NCBI GenBank assembly: GCA_024195585.1
Contig: SWBL01000066.1
Coordinates: 110,233 to 174,232, forward strand
Direction of reading: 5' to 3'
Origin: Aureobasidium sp. EXF-3400
Lineage: Eukaryota > Ascomycota > Dothideomycetes > Dothideales > Saccotheciaceae
Length of the DNA: 64,000 nucleotides
Shown here: positions 9,657-22,094 of the stretch, in pieces
Layout: each line of letters opens with the position of its first letter
Numbering within the stretch: the stretch's first letter is position 1
Notes under the pieces: generated by a model
Told to the model about the DNA's origin: nothing
The model's database searches: none
The model's input: the letters and a program-made list of their open reading frames with translations, nothing else
Translations under genes and position numbers: made by a program

Positions 9657-12433
9657 CTATTGTCCGTAGTATCGCCACTTCAGCGGGACATCGCCCGGCT
9701 TCAGTCCCTTAATTGTGATAACTTGCTCGTCTCCCGGAGTGATGTCGATAGCACTGTCATTCACGAGAACTCCTTCTCGTTCCTCGAAGACCAGACCTTT
9801 CGTGGGCTTCTCTGATCTCACTGTGATCTTGCCTTCATCAAAGGCCACATGAACTCCTCTACCTTCCATGTTGAGGTACTTGAGCGGTTGAGGCCAGTCA
9901 ATGTCTCGCGAAACAACGCCGTCTTCTCCATCTATCCAGATCCTTGCCGCTAGCACGTGCGATTCCTCTTTCTCGTTGTTTATCTCGCCACCGAAGATGT
10001 TCGTGGTGCCGTTTGCCGTGATCTTGATGTTCTTCTTGACCAAAGCTGGCTTGATCTCTTTGCCAGTGGCAATGGAGATATATCTGAGCTCAACCTTAGT
10101 CGCTGTCACTTCTTTCGTGCCATTGCTTGACACCCAGCATTCATAAGAACTTGTCTTTGCAGGTCGGGCATGAACAACGCTCCAATCATGATGCGCACGC
10201 TTGACCGCAACAGCGATTGGAGCCAAAACTCTTCGCATGGCATAGTAAGCTGGCTTCTTGCGCTGGAAGTAGTCGATGATGGACCATGATGTAACAGGCC
10301 AACAATCGTTGAGTTGCCATACGAGCGCGCCACCGCAGTGTCGAGTCTTTGCATAAGGAGAAGAGGCGGATGGGCTGATTGCGTGTCCCCATTGCTGTCG
10401 CCAGCCGCGGTAACCGTACATCAACGCATCTGACTGACTCAGTTGTGTAAGATGGATGTATGCTTCAAGACTGGGGTCTGTTATCCGGAAATTCTCAACC
10501 AAATATGTCGCGATTCTTCTTTCGTGACCATCCGCTTTGTTGTGGAAATCGATCATATGCGATTGAACATAGAGCTCAGCTGGATCGGTAACATAGTACT
10601 TTATAGTGTCGATGTGACAATGCGCCTCAAGCCCGAATTCGCTGTTAAACCTACCACCGAGGGTGTCGTAGATCTGGTACTTCTCCTGGGTTCCATGCCA
10701 GACATTCCACTGGTGCATGTCGCCAACGGTCTGGTCAGAGGATACGAGGCCATCTCCCCATGGCGATCCAGGGTGGTACGGTACATGAGGTGAGTGTGAA
10801 GCAACGACTTCCGGTAGCATCTGCAAAAATCTTAGTGGGTACCTCTAAGACCGAAAATAAAGTGTTCACATACCTTCTCATAGAGGTATCTCGCAGGGAA
10901 GTCTGTCTTCAGCCAGTTCTCGGGGTCCTTGTCGTCATAGTCGTACGTCAGGCCACACTGCTCTTGCACCTGGTAATCTTCGTTGTTGCCAGCATAGACG
11001 ACGATTGACGGATGATGGCGGATACGCTTGACCTGCGCAACGCACTCGGCCTCGACAGACTCTCTGAACTCCTTGATGGCAGCAGGGTAGTTACCGCAAC
11101 CAAACATGAAGTCTTGCCAGACGAGGATGCCGAGCTCATCGCAGGTATCGTAGAAGACGTCCTCTTCCCAGATACCACCACCCCAGATCCTGGTAACTAT
11201 GGTTAGTCTGACACTCAGAAAATGTGGTTTCGACCAAACGTACCTTATCATGACTTGGTAACCATCGACCATAGTTTGCAGCCATGATCGATATCTCTCT
11301 TTCGTGATTCGAGGCGTAAAGCTGTCGGCGGGAATCCAGCAAGAACCGCCACAGAACACATCGATACCGTTGATTCTGAAGAAGAAGGTCTTGCCAACCT
11401 CGTCTGGTTCTTGTACCAACTCACCACGACGGAAGCCAATTCTTTTACTCAAGGTCTGTAGTTCGCGTCCTTCCACGGCCAACACAGCCTCACAGGTATA
11501 CAGTGACTGCTCACCATACCCATGAGGATACCATAGCTTGGGCTCGGAGATGTGGAAGTCTGCCTTGGCGATGCCTTTGCTGTCGACCGACACCGTCTTC
11601 TCAAATATTATGTCATTGCCGGATCGGATGGCGATCTTGACATCGGCTTCGGACGAACGTTCGGTAGAGACGGACACATTGACAACGACATCGTCCAGTG
11701 AGTTGCTGAGATCATAGTCCACTCGCATTTCTGAGATTCGAGCATACGAAGTTTCCAAACTAACCGCTCGCCAAGGGCCACAAGTCATCAGCACGGGACC
11801 CCAGTCCCAGCCCCTGATCAATGTCAGTATACATACAGTAGCCTGAATAATTCTGTTCTCACCAATGATATTGGGCTTTTCTTGTAGCGAGCCTAGCCAT
11901 GTCTGCATTGAAGCCAACCCATTTGTGCTCGGGGTGAGCGTCTTTGATCTTTCGGCCCTCCAAAAGTGCTGAGCGGAAATCGATATCCAGTGTGTTGTCT
12001 TTGCCGTCTTTGAGGTTTTTCGTGATGTCTATCCTATACGGGATGAACATATTGTCGCTTTCCAGGACAATCTCTCCATTGACTTTGACAGTCGCGAACG
12101 TGTCGAGGCCATCAAGAACAAGTTCATGAATCTGACCGTCTCTTGTAGGTTCGACTTCCGGGAGTCTTGTTCTGTAGGTCCAACCCTTGTCCGCGACCCA
12201 TTCACATTTGAGCTCGTTGAAACCAAGGAAGGGGTCAGGGATGCTGTTTGAGCTCAGTCAGTGTCGTCCATTGAGGAAGAGTATGATCCCGCTTACACAT
12301 TGTTCGCGATCAGATCAAGATGCACATTGGTGGGTACAGTCTTCACCGGCATCCAATTGTCCAAGTCGGTCTGCTTGAACTCCCATGATTCTTTGAGCTC
12401 GTGCACCTTCAAGGCTTCTGTGGTGCGCGTCAT
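9657..12433 (-). CDS. mndB: Beta-mannosidase, GH2, intracellular (MndB-like)
   Basis: Removes terminal beta-1,4-mannose from manno-oligosaccharides. Five exons: 12433-12297, 12243-11863, 11813-11244, 11189-10874, 10820-9657, giving 855 residues; introns are 49-54 nt and in phase. The start MTRTTEALKVHELKESWEF has no signal peptide, as in the fungal B-type enzymes. The GH2 sugar-binding fold is seen in GLDTFATVKVNG and ESDNMFIPYR, then KAQYHWGWDWGPVL. The acid/base Glu is E433 in VVYAGNNEDY and the nucleophile is E529 in GGRFNSEFGLEA. C-terminal beta domains end in PLKWRYYGQ. It is transcribed away from the sugar transporter and towards the Zn2Cys6 gene. An in-frame start 17 codons upstream is unlikely. 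The B-type assignment rests on the missing signal peptide and remembered family similarity. Confidence 0.92.
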
Positions 12434-13728
12434 ATCTGCTGAATGTTTGGGCGGGCGACAGCCAATGCTGTGGCAAGCGCTCACATCTTATAAACCACCG
12501 GGGTGATTTGCGAGACCCTGAGCCGGATGATATCTGGCTGCCCGCATCTCAAAGGTTGATATCATACCGGATTGGGAAGAAAGCTCACGGAGGAGCTCGA
12601 AGAGCTCCGCTCTCAATATGGTTAGACCATGCGGGGCGCCGGTCTTGGCGGCGAGGACAACCGAGGTTCTCAATTGGTAACGGAGCTTCTTCCTCCGTGT
12701 CGAACCTGCCACCACTCCTCTAATCCAAAACACGCGGACCTACAGACTCCTTGGTGCATGCGGGTCGACTCGTTCAGGTCACCATCTCACGCGATCACGG
12801 AAGATTATCCACATCATATCCATTCCGCGAAGCACGAATTTGTGGCGGCCTCGAACGTTGTTAATTGACAATTGGACATGCACTGATCAACATTCAAAAC
12901 AACATGAAGAATGGCCGTAAGTCTGGTGAGTGGATGTCCTGCGAGTAGGCTCTGCTTGTAGCAAGCGTGAGCGTTCAGTTCAATGGCCGTGTCATTCACG
13001 ATCATCCAGCATTAACTTCTTGTGTTTGGTCACTTGAGATTTTTCCGTTCCCCAAACGTATGTTTCTTCTATCTAGACAGGCATTCGGGGCCGTGAATCC
13101 GTACAACCACGCCCTTTCTTACGACCTAGATTCATCGCTTGTCTTCTGGGCGCTCTTGAACACACATTTCAATGTCACGCGGTCTCAAATAAGGAGGGTT
13201 TAAGCGGAGCGCTTGTGCTGATCTGCAAGAGGATCATGCAGTATATATACTTGGTAAATTGATAAAATCAGCATCCAATATCGCTTTTCACGCCCTGGGT
13301 ACGGATTCCATCACCGCTGAGCCAAGGGTAGGCTTTGATCCAGTGCTTCTCAGCACCCAGGAGTGTCGGCCCTTCTTCCCGCCAACGACTTCTGAATCCT
13401 TCAAACACAAAGCCACCATCTTCGTCTATTGACTAAACCTGGCTTCGGAGCATCTAATGTTGAACACCTGACATCGGTGTGGTGGTTTGCAGTAGTTTTT
13501 CCAGCACTCGGTAATAAGCTCCAACGGCTTCCTCTATGCATGCGGAGGGCTCGCCTCCGTCTCAACCACCCCCAAACGAACACTCTGGGGTTGCCATGCG
13601 GGGTGCATGCAGATCTATATCTATCGACTGCATCCCCACACTCACCCCGACACTTCTCTCCCCAGATCTGCATACTTTGCTCACTGTAGCCCACTCTCAT
13701 CAAGTCGTACTGGAAACCACCTCCAACC
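12434..13728. promoter_or_regulatory. Divergent promoter, beta-mannosidase / sugar transporter
   Basis: A 1.3 kb gene-free stretch between two divergent sugar-use genes. It contains CGG-N11-CCG at 13543-13559 (arms CGGAGG and CCTCCG, perfect palindrome), 170 bp before the transporter ATG. A TATATATA run lies near 13231, and two CCGGAT motifs lie near 12524 and 12569 on the mannosidase side. CGG-N11-CCG is the spacing bound by Gal4-type Zn2Cys6 dimers; binding by the neighbouring regulator is inferred. Confidence 0.45.
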
Positions 13729-15751
13729 ATGACCATGGACGAGAAGAACGTGGTCGAAGGCCTTGCTGTATGGTACTCCGACTCTCGTACTTGCGAGCCA
13801 TACTGACATTGAGTAGAAGGTTGAGACTCATGAAGCAGAGAACGAACATATCGAGACCATTGCTGGCAGTACTGCCTTCAATGATGCACTGATGCGAGAG
13901 CACCCTACCCTGATGACTCCGACCACCATCCTTCTTTTTGCATGCACTCTTCTTGGTTGCTTGTGCCAGTGAGTCGTCTGCACGCTGCTTGACTCTGTTG
14001 ATCATCACTGACACATTTCTCAGGACCATGAACGGCTACGACGGAAGTCTGCTCAATGGTTTGCTCATCAACCCTCAATTTAAGACGTTCTTCCATGGCT
14101 CCAACGCCGGAATCTGGGCTGGCATTGTGTCTTCCATGTACCAAATCGGTGGTGTTGTTGCGCTTCCCTTTGTCGGTCCCGCTATTGACACATGGGGTCG
14201 TCGTTGGGGTATGTTCATTGGCTCTGTCATCATCTTGCTGGGAACAATCATCTCTGGAACAACCTTCAAGGACGCAAACGTCGGACAGTTCATGGGTGGT
14301 AGATTCATACTCGGTAAGATATTTCGTGTCAAACTATCGAGAGTATCACTGACCCGTCACAGGCTTCGGTGTATCCATCGCCTCCGCTGCAGGACCCATC
14401 TATGTCGTCGAAATGTCCCATCCTGCATACAGAGGTAAAGTAACCGCTTACTGCAACACCTTCTGGTTCACCGGAAGTATTATTGCAGCAGGCGCTGTCA
14501 GAGGCGCTCTCGATCTGTCAGGAAACTCGTCTTGGCTTTTGCCCGTCTGGATCCAATGTTTGTGTCCAGGAATCATCTGTCTCTTCGTTTGGTTCATTCC
14601 CGAGTCGCCCCGATGGCTCTATGTCAACAACAAGCAAGAGTCGGCCTTGGCAACTCTTACCAAATGGCATGGACAAGGAAATACGGAGAGTGCGTGGGTG
14701 AAGCTGCAACTAGCCGAATACGAAGACTTCCTGAACATGGACGGCGCCGACAAGCGCTGGTGGGATTACAGTGCGCTGTTCAAGAAGGCCAGCTCGCGTT
14801 ACAGACTCGCTTGCAACTGCGGCTTCAGTATCTTCGGACAGTAAGTATACTCCTTATACTACGCTTGCAAGGACTTTGCTAACCATGCTCTCGCTTCTAG
14901 ATGGGCAGGAAATGCTGTCTTGACTTACTTCATTGGCGCCGTGCTTGACACCGCTGGATACCATTCATCCATTCAACAAGCCAACATCAACTTGGGCTAC
15001 TCGTGCTTCCAGTTTGTCTTCGCCCTTATCGGATCCGCCTTTGTCGACAAGGTCGGTAGACGTCGCCTAATGCTCACCGGTATGGCTGGTTGTGCAGTCG
15101 TCTGGGTTGGCATGACTACCGCCAGTGGCTTGTTCAAGGAGACTCAGAATACCAGTGCTGCCAAAGCTACTGTCGCCATGATCTTCATGTTCGGAGCAGT
15201 CTTCTCCTTCTGCCTTACGCCTCTTCAAGCCCTTTATCCTGGTAAGTCCTCCACACAAAATCGAAGAAAAGAAAAAGAAGAAAAAACGAAAAAATTGAAA
15301 CAAAGTCAACACTTGCAAATGATCTTGTTGCTCCTGCTGCTATCACAGAAGAACATATTGCTAACTCTGCTTTGTTTAGTCGAGGTGTTGTCCTTCGAAA
15401 TGCGTGCCAAAGGTATGGCGTTCTCGAGTTTGGCTGTCAACGCCGGTGGCCTGCTCAACCAATTTGCCTGGCCCGTCTCTCTCAAGAACATTGGATGGAA
15501 GACGTATATCCTGTTCGTAGCGTGGTGCGCAGTTCAAACGGTCATCATCTACATATGGTTCCCTGAGACCAAGAACAGAACTGTAAGTTTTTGCATTTTT
15601 TCAGTTGTACCTCTACTAACTCGGTTTTTAGCTTGAGGAACTCGACGATATCTTCGAATCTCCCAACCCGGTCAAGAAGTCGTTGGAGAAGAAGCAGGTC
15701 TTGGTTAGTGAGCAACACGGTGTTGCTGTTATCGAGAAGGTTGTGGTGTAG
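13729..15751 (+). CDS. MFS sugar transporter (lactose permease / hexose type)
   Basis: Plasma-membrane sugar:proton symporter of the sugar porter family, 540 residues. Seven exons: 13729-13767, 13817-13968, 14024-14313, 14363-14840, 14901-15241, 15380-15582, 15632-15751, all in phase. Family marks in order: the TMNGYDGSLLNGL loop in TM1, GRRWG after TM2, PESPRWL before the central loop, VDKVGRRRLML after TM8, and PETKNRTLEELDDIF after TM12. The N-terminal exon of 13 codons is weakly supported except by its splice sites. One intron is long (138 nt, A-rich). Head-to-head with the beta-mannosidase, so mannobiose or other beta-linked oligosaccharides are likely substrates, but hexoses cannot be excluded. 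Confidence 0.9.
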
Positions 15752-15909
15752 GTGATTTGTTAGTACAATCCTCGAGGAGGATGATGGTGATTCGACACTT
15801 GATGAAAGACATACGGACGTATATATCAGTAACACTGACTCGTGATTTCCCATGACGCAATGAGAATCCTTCTTTGGACACCGCCGCTGTCAAGTGAAAC
15901 TCGAGTGTG

Positions 15910-17006
15910 ATGAAAACAGCTCTCTCTTCTTGCGTGATGGAGTATCATTTTCCACAAATCTTGACAAGCAACATGACACAAAACTGGGCAGCCACTCAGA
16001 GGAGCGACAGATACTGTTCCTCGAGGCCCGAAGAACAAAGAATAATTGCCATCATCCAAGATCTACTTGACAACTCCATCGATCCAGAGTCAGTAGCCCA
16101 TGATATCGCAACAACCTACGAACCTCGTCTTCAAGAAGGAGAGAAGATATCATGCCATCTATTTTCTCTCGTGTCTCACGCAATCATACACCCAGAAACC
16201 ACATTAGAAAACCATCAACAAATCGTCAAGATGCTTTTACATCTCTCCAAGTTACCCGATGTGATCGTCAATGGCGTGCCTTGCAAAGAGAACGGTCGCA
16301 CCTACTGGCACCCCATCCCCGAGTTCAGCTTCTGGTTCTCGCAACAAGCCCTACGTTAGTTTCTCTTCCTCTTCCCACCTAATCTTACCTGACAGACTCA
16401 CAATCCTCAGATATCCACACCGTAGAGTCTATAGACCTCGGAAACTGCCCATTGAATTGGCACCAACAAGCCCACCAATACGAACAAGCCAACACCTTCG
16501 GCGCAATCTACACTTCCGCTTTATCACCTACCCTCACACACGAATGGAAGGGTATGCAATCCACAGCACTGCACTCCCTCTCTCAAGCCCTCGAGGGCGA
16601 GATGCATACTTACCCACAGATCCGTCGCGCAGGTATACATATCCCTGCCGCTAGCGCATGGATAATCCACGCTGCTCCTACAATCTGGCAATTTTGCAAA
16701 AGCAAGGTGTTTTATGACAGGGCATTGGAGCAGAGGTATTGGTTTGGAGGCAGTGATGGAGGAAGAGGTTTATGGGATGGTGATGAGGGTTTTGGTGTTG
16801 AACGGTGGGGGTTTTGGAAGCAGAGGTTTGAGGTTGTGGGCGGCTTGAAGCGTAGGGGGTTTGCTGGACGCGTGGTTGATGATGTTGTGAGGTGTGCGAG
16901 ACAGGCGGTCGTGGTGATGCAGAGGGTTGAGCAGGAAGATGCGTTTGGACTTGATGGTATCCTGGGCTTGTTTGAGCGTGACGACACTTCGAGCCTCGAG
17001 TTGTAG
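15910..17006 (+). CDS. Hypothetical protein (possibly DUF3632-like)
   Basis: Two exons, 15910-16354 and 16411-17006, give 346 residues across a 56-nt intron with branch CTGAC and CAG. There is no signal peptide or membrane segment. The centre has a distinctive segment, NGVPCKENGRTYWHPIPEF, then NWHQQAHQYEQANTF and AASAWIIHAA. The second half is rich in Gly, Trp and Arg and ends in a helix RQAVVVMQRVEQ. The pattern reminds me of the fungal DUF3632 family, but this is memory, not a search. Later ATGs at 15937 and 15973 are possible starts. Role unknown; it lies 158 bp after the sugar transporter on the same strand. Confidence 0.75.
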
Positions 17007-17912
17007 AGAGGAAGGATGGATGTGACGCGGCTTGGACGCGACGATGGGGCTGGTAGATTCTCGGGCAAGCCATGAAGCCTCTCGACGTCTAGCCATGTAG
17101 ACGTTTAGACGAGCCAATTGAACGGACATCTCGATGGATATCGATTTTCCAACCCACATGGAGCGATGGGCAAAAATCGATGATGCGTGTGAGGAAGTTT
17201 CTCATTCGCAAGATACTATATATAGTTATCCTGTTTCCTATCTTTTTTCGCCCATAAATGTTAATCGTTGAGTATTGCTGCTGAGTCGACCTTCTGGGAA
17301 ACCGAATTTGGAAACACAAAAGTTTGATTTACGCAACCACACCACCAAGCAGTCGATATTTGAGTATCTAGACCGGTGCATCTGTAGCTTAAAGTCCGCA
17401 TGCAAGTTTCAAAATCTCTATCAGACTTACACAGACCATGCTGTTGCCCGATATCTGTTCGAAAACAATGTTTCCCCTACCACCCTGTCTCTCCGCGGAC
17501 TACAGTCCGGAGCCGGGCTGCTCCACACACCCGCATGTGTCAGAACTCAACCGTTGCCGGTTGCCCTGACGTCCACGTACGTCAATTCTAGTCTCTTTCC
17601 CTGCTCTCGCCAGCAACTTAAAATTCTTGTTGAGAACGGTTTCGTGCGCTGAAACTTGATTGCTGATCTGTTTACTGCCACGTGTAATCTACAATGATGT
17701 CGGTGGAGGGGTACTTGTTGAGAGGGGCCGCTGTGGGTTGTTGAGACTGGCCGCCATATACCTGTTTGTGCCCAGTGTGCTGTCATATCTGGAGACTTCC
17801 TTGCTCTGCCTCTCTATTGTTATCTGAGTGTTTGTCCGCACTTTCATCTTTTTTTACTTTCACATCTTTTTCGCAATTTACGTATCTTCAACTTTTCGAG
17901 ATATCTTTCAAT
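17007..17912. other. Intergenic with amylase promoter
   Basis: Holds the 3' end of the preceding gene and the amylase promoter, with CT-rich sequence immediately before the ATG (TCACATCTTTTTCGC region near 17860). TATATATA occurs near 17217. No further gene seen. Confidence 0.5.
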
Positions 17913-19747
17913 ATGGGTGCGGAAGAACCTACACCTGAGAACTACACTCTGCTCCAGGGCTTCGAGTGGAATGTTCCTGCTGATGGCAAGCACTACAACC
18001 GTCTGCACGGCGCAATGCCTGCCTACAAGCACATTGGTATCTCCAACATCTGGCTGCCTCCCGGCTGCAAAGCCAGCTCTCCCAACGTAAATTTCCCCCA
18101 CCCCACCAGACAGAACCCACCATTCTGACTCTCACATCCAGGGCAACGGCTACGACGTCTACGATCTCTACGACCTCGGCGAATTCGACCAAAAGGGCGG
18201 CGTAGCAACAAAATGGGGCACCAAAGACGAACTCCTCGCCCTCGCCTCCCTCGCAAAAGAAAACGGCATCGGTCTCTACTGGGACGCCGTCCTCAACCAC
18301 AAAGCCGCCGCCGACAAGAAGGAAAAATGCCACGTTATTGAGGTCGACCCCAACGACCGCGAAAAGCAAGTTTCAGACCGCAAGGAGATTACCGCATGGC
18401 TAGGCTTCAACTTTGATGGCAGAGGTGATAAGTACTCGAAGCAAAAGTACCACTGGTATCATTTTGGAGGTACGGATTATGATGCTGCGTCGGGGAAGAA
18501 TGCGATTTTCCAGATCCAGGGCGATGGGAAGGGGTGGAGTGAGTCTGTGGATGATGAGGGCGGCAATGCTGATTTCCTCATGTTTGCCGACTTGGATTAC
18601 TCGCACCCTGAGGTCTGTGAGGATGTCACAAACTGGGGAAAGTGGATTGTGAATGAGGTTCCTGGGCTTCGAGGCTTCAGACTTGACGCCGTCCAACATT
18701 TCTCCCAACGCTTCACCCAAGAATGGATCGAGGCATTGAGAAAGGAACACGGCGACCTTTTTTACGTGGGTGAATTTTGGAGCGGAAATACACAAGACCT
18801 TGTCGAGTGGGTGGAAAAAATGGAGAGAAGGTTCTCGCTGTATGACAGCCCGCTCCTCAACAACTTCTCCAACATCAGCAAGGGGGAAGCCGCAGATCTA
18901 CGCAAGGTATTCGACAATACGCTAGTCTCGGCCATGCCTGTGAACGCTGTGGTAAGTACCTTGCTGTCCTTCATCGGGAAAAAATTCCAAAAATCCGAAA
19001 TTCCCCCCCTACCCTCCCAGAAGCACACCGTGCTAACAGTACCTTCTCCAACACAGACAGTAGTCGTCAACCACGATACACAGCCAGGTACGTACGCGCC
19101 GGTGCAAATACCAGAGTCAAATCCCTCCTCCACATAGAAACCATACTAACCATACCCTTACTTCCACAGGCCAAACAGTCGAAACCCCCGTCGAAGGTTT
19201 CTTCAAGCCCCTCGCCTACTCCCTCATCCTCCTCCGCCGCGACGGCTACCCAAGTGTCTTCTACGGTGATCTCTACGGCATAAAAGGCGACAACCCCGAA
19301 CCCCCATCCTGCGGCGATAAACTCGCCGACCTAATTCTCGCACGCAAACTCTTCGCATACGGTGAGCTAAACGACTACTGGGATAATCCCAACTGTATCG
19401 GATTCGTTCGCCGTGGCACGCATGATCGCAAAAACGGATGCGCAGTCGTTATGAGCAACACCGGACCCGGAGAAATCAAGATGCACGTTGGCCCTGAGCA
19501 CAAGGGCGAAGTTTGGACCGATATCCTGGGCTGGGAGCAAGGTGAGGTGACGATTGATGAGGAGGGTAATGGTGTGTTCAAGTGTCCTGGTTGCAGTGTT
19601 GCTGTATGGACGAACAAGGATGCAGAGGGTAGAGAACACTTCCCTGTCAACTTTGACAGTGATATCTACAAGGAGGCTTCAAAGCAGAATGGTGACAAGG
19701 AAGGGAAGGAAGATAAGAAGGAAGAGAAGGAGGATAACAAGGAGTAG
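17913..19747 (+). CDS. Cytosolic alpha-amylase, GH13 (AMY1/AmyD-like)
   Basis: Cleaves alpha-1,4-glucan inside the cell. Four exons: 17913-18086, 18142-18951, 19057-19087, 19170-19747, giving 530 residues; the third exon is only 31 nt. There is no signal peptide. GH13 regions in order: WDAVLNHK (region I), GFRLDAVQH with nucleophile D240, YVGEFW with acid/base E269, and VNHDTQPG with D335. The bacterial-like GYDVYDLYDLGEF start points to subfamily GH13_5. Known fungal members (Histoplasma AMY1, Aspergillus AmyD) affect cell-wall alpha-1,3-glucan, so a wall role is more likely than starch feeding. The C-terminus carries an odd 25-residue Lys/Glu tail (KEGKEDKKEEKEDNKE). The intron at 19088-19169 resembles one in the secreted gene at 22 kb. 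Confidence 0.92.
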
Positions 19748-19859
19748 AGACACTGATGAGGGTGGACGCAAGAGTATGTACATAATACCCAGAGGAGAGA
19801 AGCACATACATGGAAGGATATAGACAGATCTACCGCAGAGGATAGACAAATGGCACAAG

Positions 19860-20784
19860 CTACAAACTCCTGGACGACTCATCCCCATACATGATCACTC
19901 TACCCGGGAAACACTTCAACCATATCCGCAGACCAGAGCCATTCAGGTACCCCTCAATCACAAACTCACAATAGGAAATCGCAGTACTAACCGACCCGGA
20001 AGATTTCCATCCTTCGCGAAAGGGAAAAAGATCATCCACGTGCCTGAAGATCCCGCGTTTGACTCTCAAAACGGGCAAGTCCGCATGGCGCTTCCAACGG
20101 TCACAAAGCAAGCAGTTCTTCAGCCATCCAGCCCGTTTCCCCTCATTTAAACGACGGTGTCGCCGAAGCACTGGGTCGGGTATCGAAGAAGAAGATGCAA
20201 GCGTAGGTGAATCATTCCGTCGGGATGGAAATAAAGGGTGGGTAGGAAGAGACAACAAAGATAGGGCTGAAAATTCAGAGATTTTCAACGGCGTGTCTTG
20301 CTTTGTTGCCGGCAAGTCAGTCGGGAACTGCACGGCTGAGAAACGGTATGGTTGGAAACCCGTTGCGTGGTTTAGTATTTTCCACAACTCGAGCTTGAGG
20401 TCTTGTTGGAAGAGAGTTCTTCGGTAGGTCCTATACCAAGCACTTGGCTGCATCTTCCACTGTACCTGGCTGGGTATCCGTGTGAGGAAGCGATCAATCT
20501 GGATGTTTTCTGGAAAATTCTGAGTGGCTGTGAAGGATCAAGCGGGCATATTCTGCTTCCGCATGCCACGAGCACATAGTCGCGTGTGACCGGAGAATAA
20601 TCTCAAAGTTTTTTCGAGTCTTGATCCAGGTCCCAACAGTCGGCTCGAGCAGCTGCCACAAACTCGTATCTCTTGCCGGACAGCTGACCGTTTCCATGGC
20701 ATGTTGTGGTTGCTTTGACAGCTCTGTTCGAAACCCAGCTCGTTGATGCAGAAACATTGTCTTACTGTTTGCCAGGAACAACAA
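19860..20784 (-). pseudogene. Unrecognised frames, possible gene relic
   Basis: A frame from 20784 to 20494 (FEIILRSHATMCSWHAEAEY) stops. An overlapping frame opens shortly before and runs to 19860 with a start at 20453 (MQPSAWYRTYRRTLFQQDL). A splice acceptor CACAG near 20537 could link them, but no convincing donor was found, so a frameshifted relic is as likely as a spliced gene. The downstream part is rich in Arg, Trp, Leu and Pro. I recognise no family. The opposite strand is also open here, which weakens the case. Confidence 0.2.
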
Positions 20785-22002
20785 GAGCCATCACGGACCT
20801 TCAGCGCACTGCCAGCTCAGCTACGGTCTCAGCTGCTGAAGATAGCACAGGCTATCAAGAGAGTGCATCTTTGTACCATGTACCTTCAAAGATGCAGTCA
20901 AGAACGTACGATCAAGCCGTGTCCGAGGGGAGTAATTTGCGAGTGAAAAAGACAATCTGGGCTAGGCCATACAAGGCACAGCTGCATGCTCTGTCCTGGA
21001 AGAAATCAAAGAACCTTCCTTCCAAGGTGATCCCGGCTATAGAGGCCAGGGAAGGGTCAAGCGGCGGCAAGATGTTCCCAAAAGGGCGTCGACGGACACG
21101 TGGGCCCGTCACGCAGATGCCCGAGAGGTCAAATCGTCTCCAAAAGGTGTGAGGGGGCTAGGGCTGAGCCGTCGTACAAGGAGAAACAAACCAAGACCTT
21201 TCACCGCAATTGACAAGACCCTTGGTCGGAAGTGGCATCGAAGCATCCGGAGACCAGGATTTTCTCTCCGAGTCGACTGTTTTGCATCTTTCGAGTCCAA
21301 ACACATACTAGTCTGATCGGGAGCTCCGAACCTTCTCACTGTATCGTGATCAATGAGCCAAGCGAGCCTGGCAGATTGGAGGTCAGGAAGACAGGAGCTG
21401 AAAATCCAGCCCCAAGCCCGATGTCTCACCCGTGGGGGCGGCAGAAACTGGGGTAGTCCAGCCGTTGCAGTTTTTGCGAGGATTCATCGCGTCGCGGAGT
21501 GAGTCCATCTCAACGATGTCGTTGATAGAAGGCGATTCGGGCTTGAGAAGAAGCAGTCGTCGTTGACGTCGAAGAAGTTTGGCTGCTTATTCTACATGTT
21601 GACATGTATTCTGCAGGAACAGAAAGCGAACCAGCAGGAGAAAAGGTACGTCTCAACCGGAGCTCTTCCCCATGTGTGGTAAGCTTCTGACGCTAACCAC
21701 ACTCGGACACGATCTCGCTCTGTCCGATCACGGAAGGGTCGCGCTTTCCTCCGACGCGACCTCGTCCTAACTCTTTCTTCAGCTTCCTCCATGCCAAGTT
21801 TTCCCGACCCAGCTTCCTACCCCGTAACCATCAAGCCCTCTCAAGCCCCTTGGATCTTCAGCTGGTATCAACACCTCCAGAGAGGAAATGGTGAGCTTTA
21901 CCTTCAGCATCGACGCCTCATGGCGTTCGCAAGGGCACTGTCTAGTACTCGGCGCAGCCGAGACCTCTTCTATACCAGAGCATGGATGAAGAGAAGTTGT
22001 GG

Positions 22003-22010
22003 TATATAAG
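22003..22010 (+). promoter_or_regulatory. TATA box (GTGGTATATAA)
   Basis: TATATAAG about 85 bp before the ATG at 22095. The same extended string TTGTGGTATATAA-like element recurs about 65 bp before the paralogue at 42164, suggesting shared promoter ancestry. Confidence 0.5.
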
Positions 22011-22094
22011 GTGGGAAGATCGCAGTCGATACAGCTCAGATCCAAACTCATCTTCCATTCCAATCTCCTCTCATCTACTTCGATAACAAGAAAG

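Larger units (their letters stand above)
19748..22094. other. 2.3 kb stretch without a confident gene
   Basis: Several overlapping frames on both strands, none with a clear domain. The most protein-like pair is listed separately (19860-20784, minus). CpG-rich and fairly even in base composition. TATATAA at 22003-22009 belongs to the next gene. Confidence 0.4.

Noticed and set aside
20706..21152. 148-residue plus-strand frame
   Set aside because: Overlaps another open frame on the minus strand; no coding evidence.
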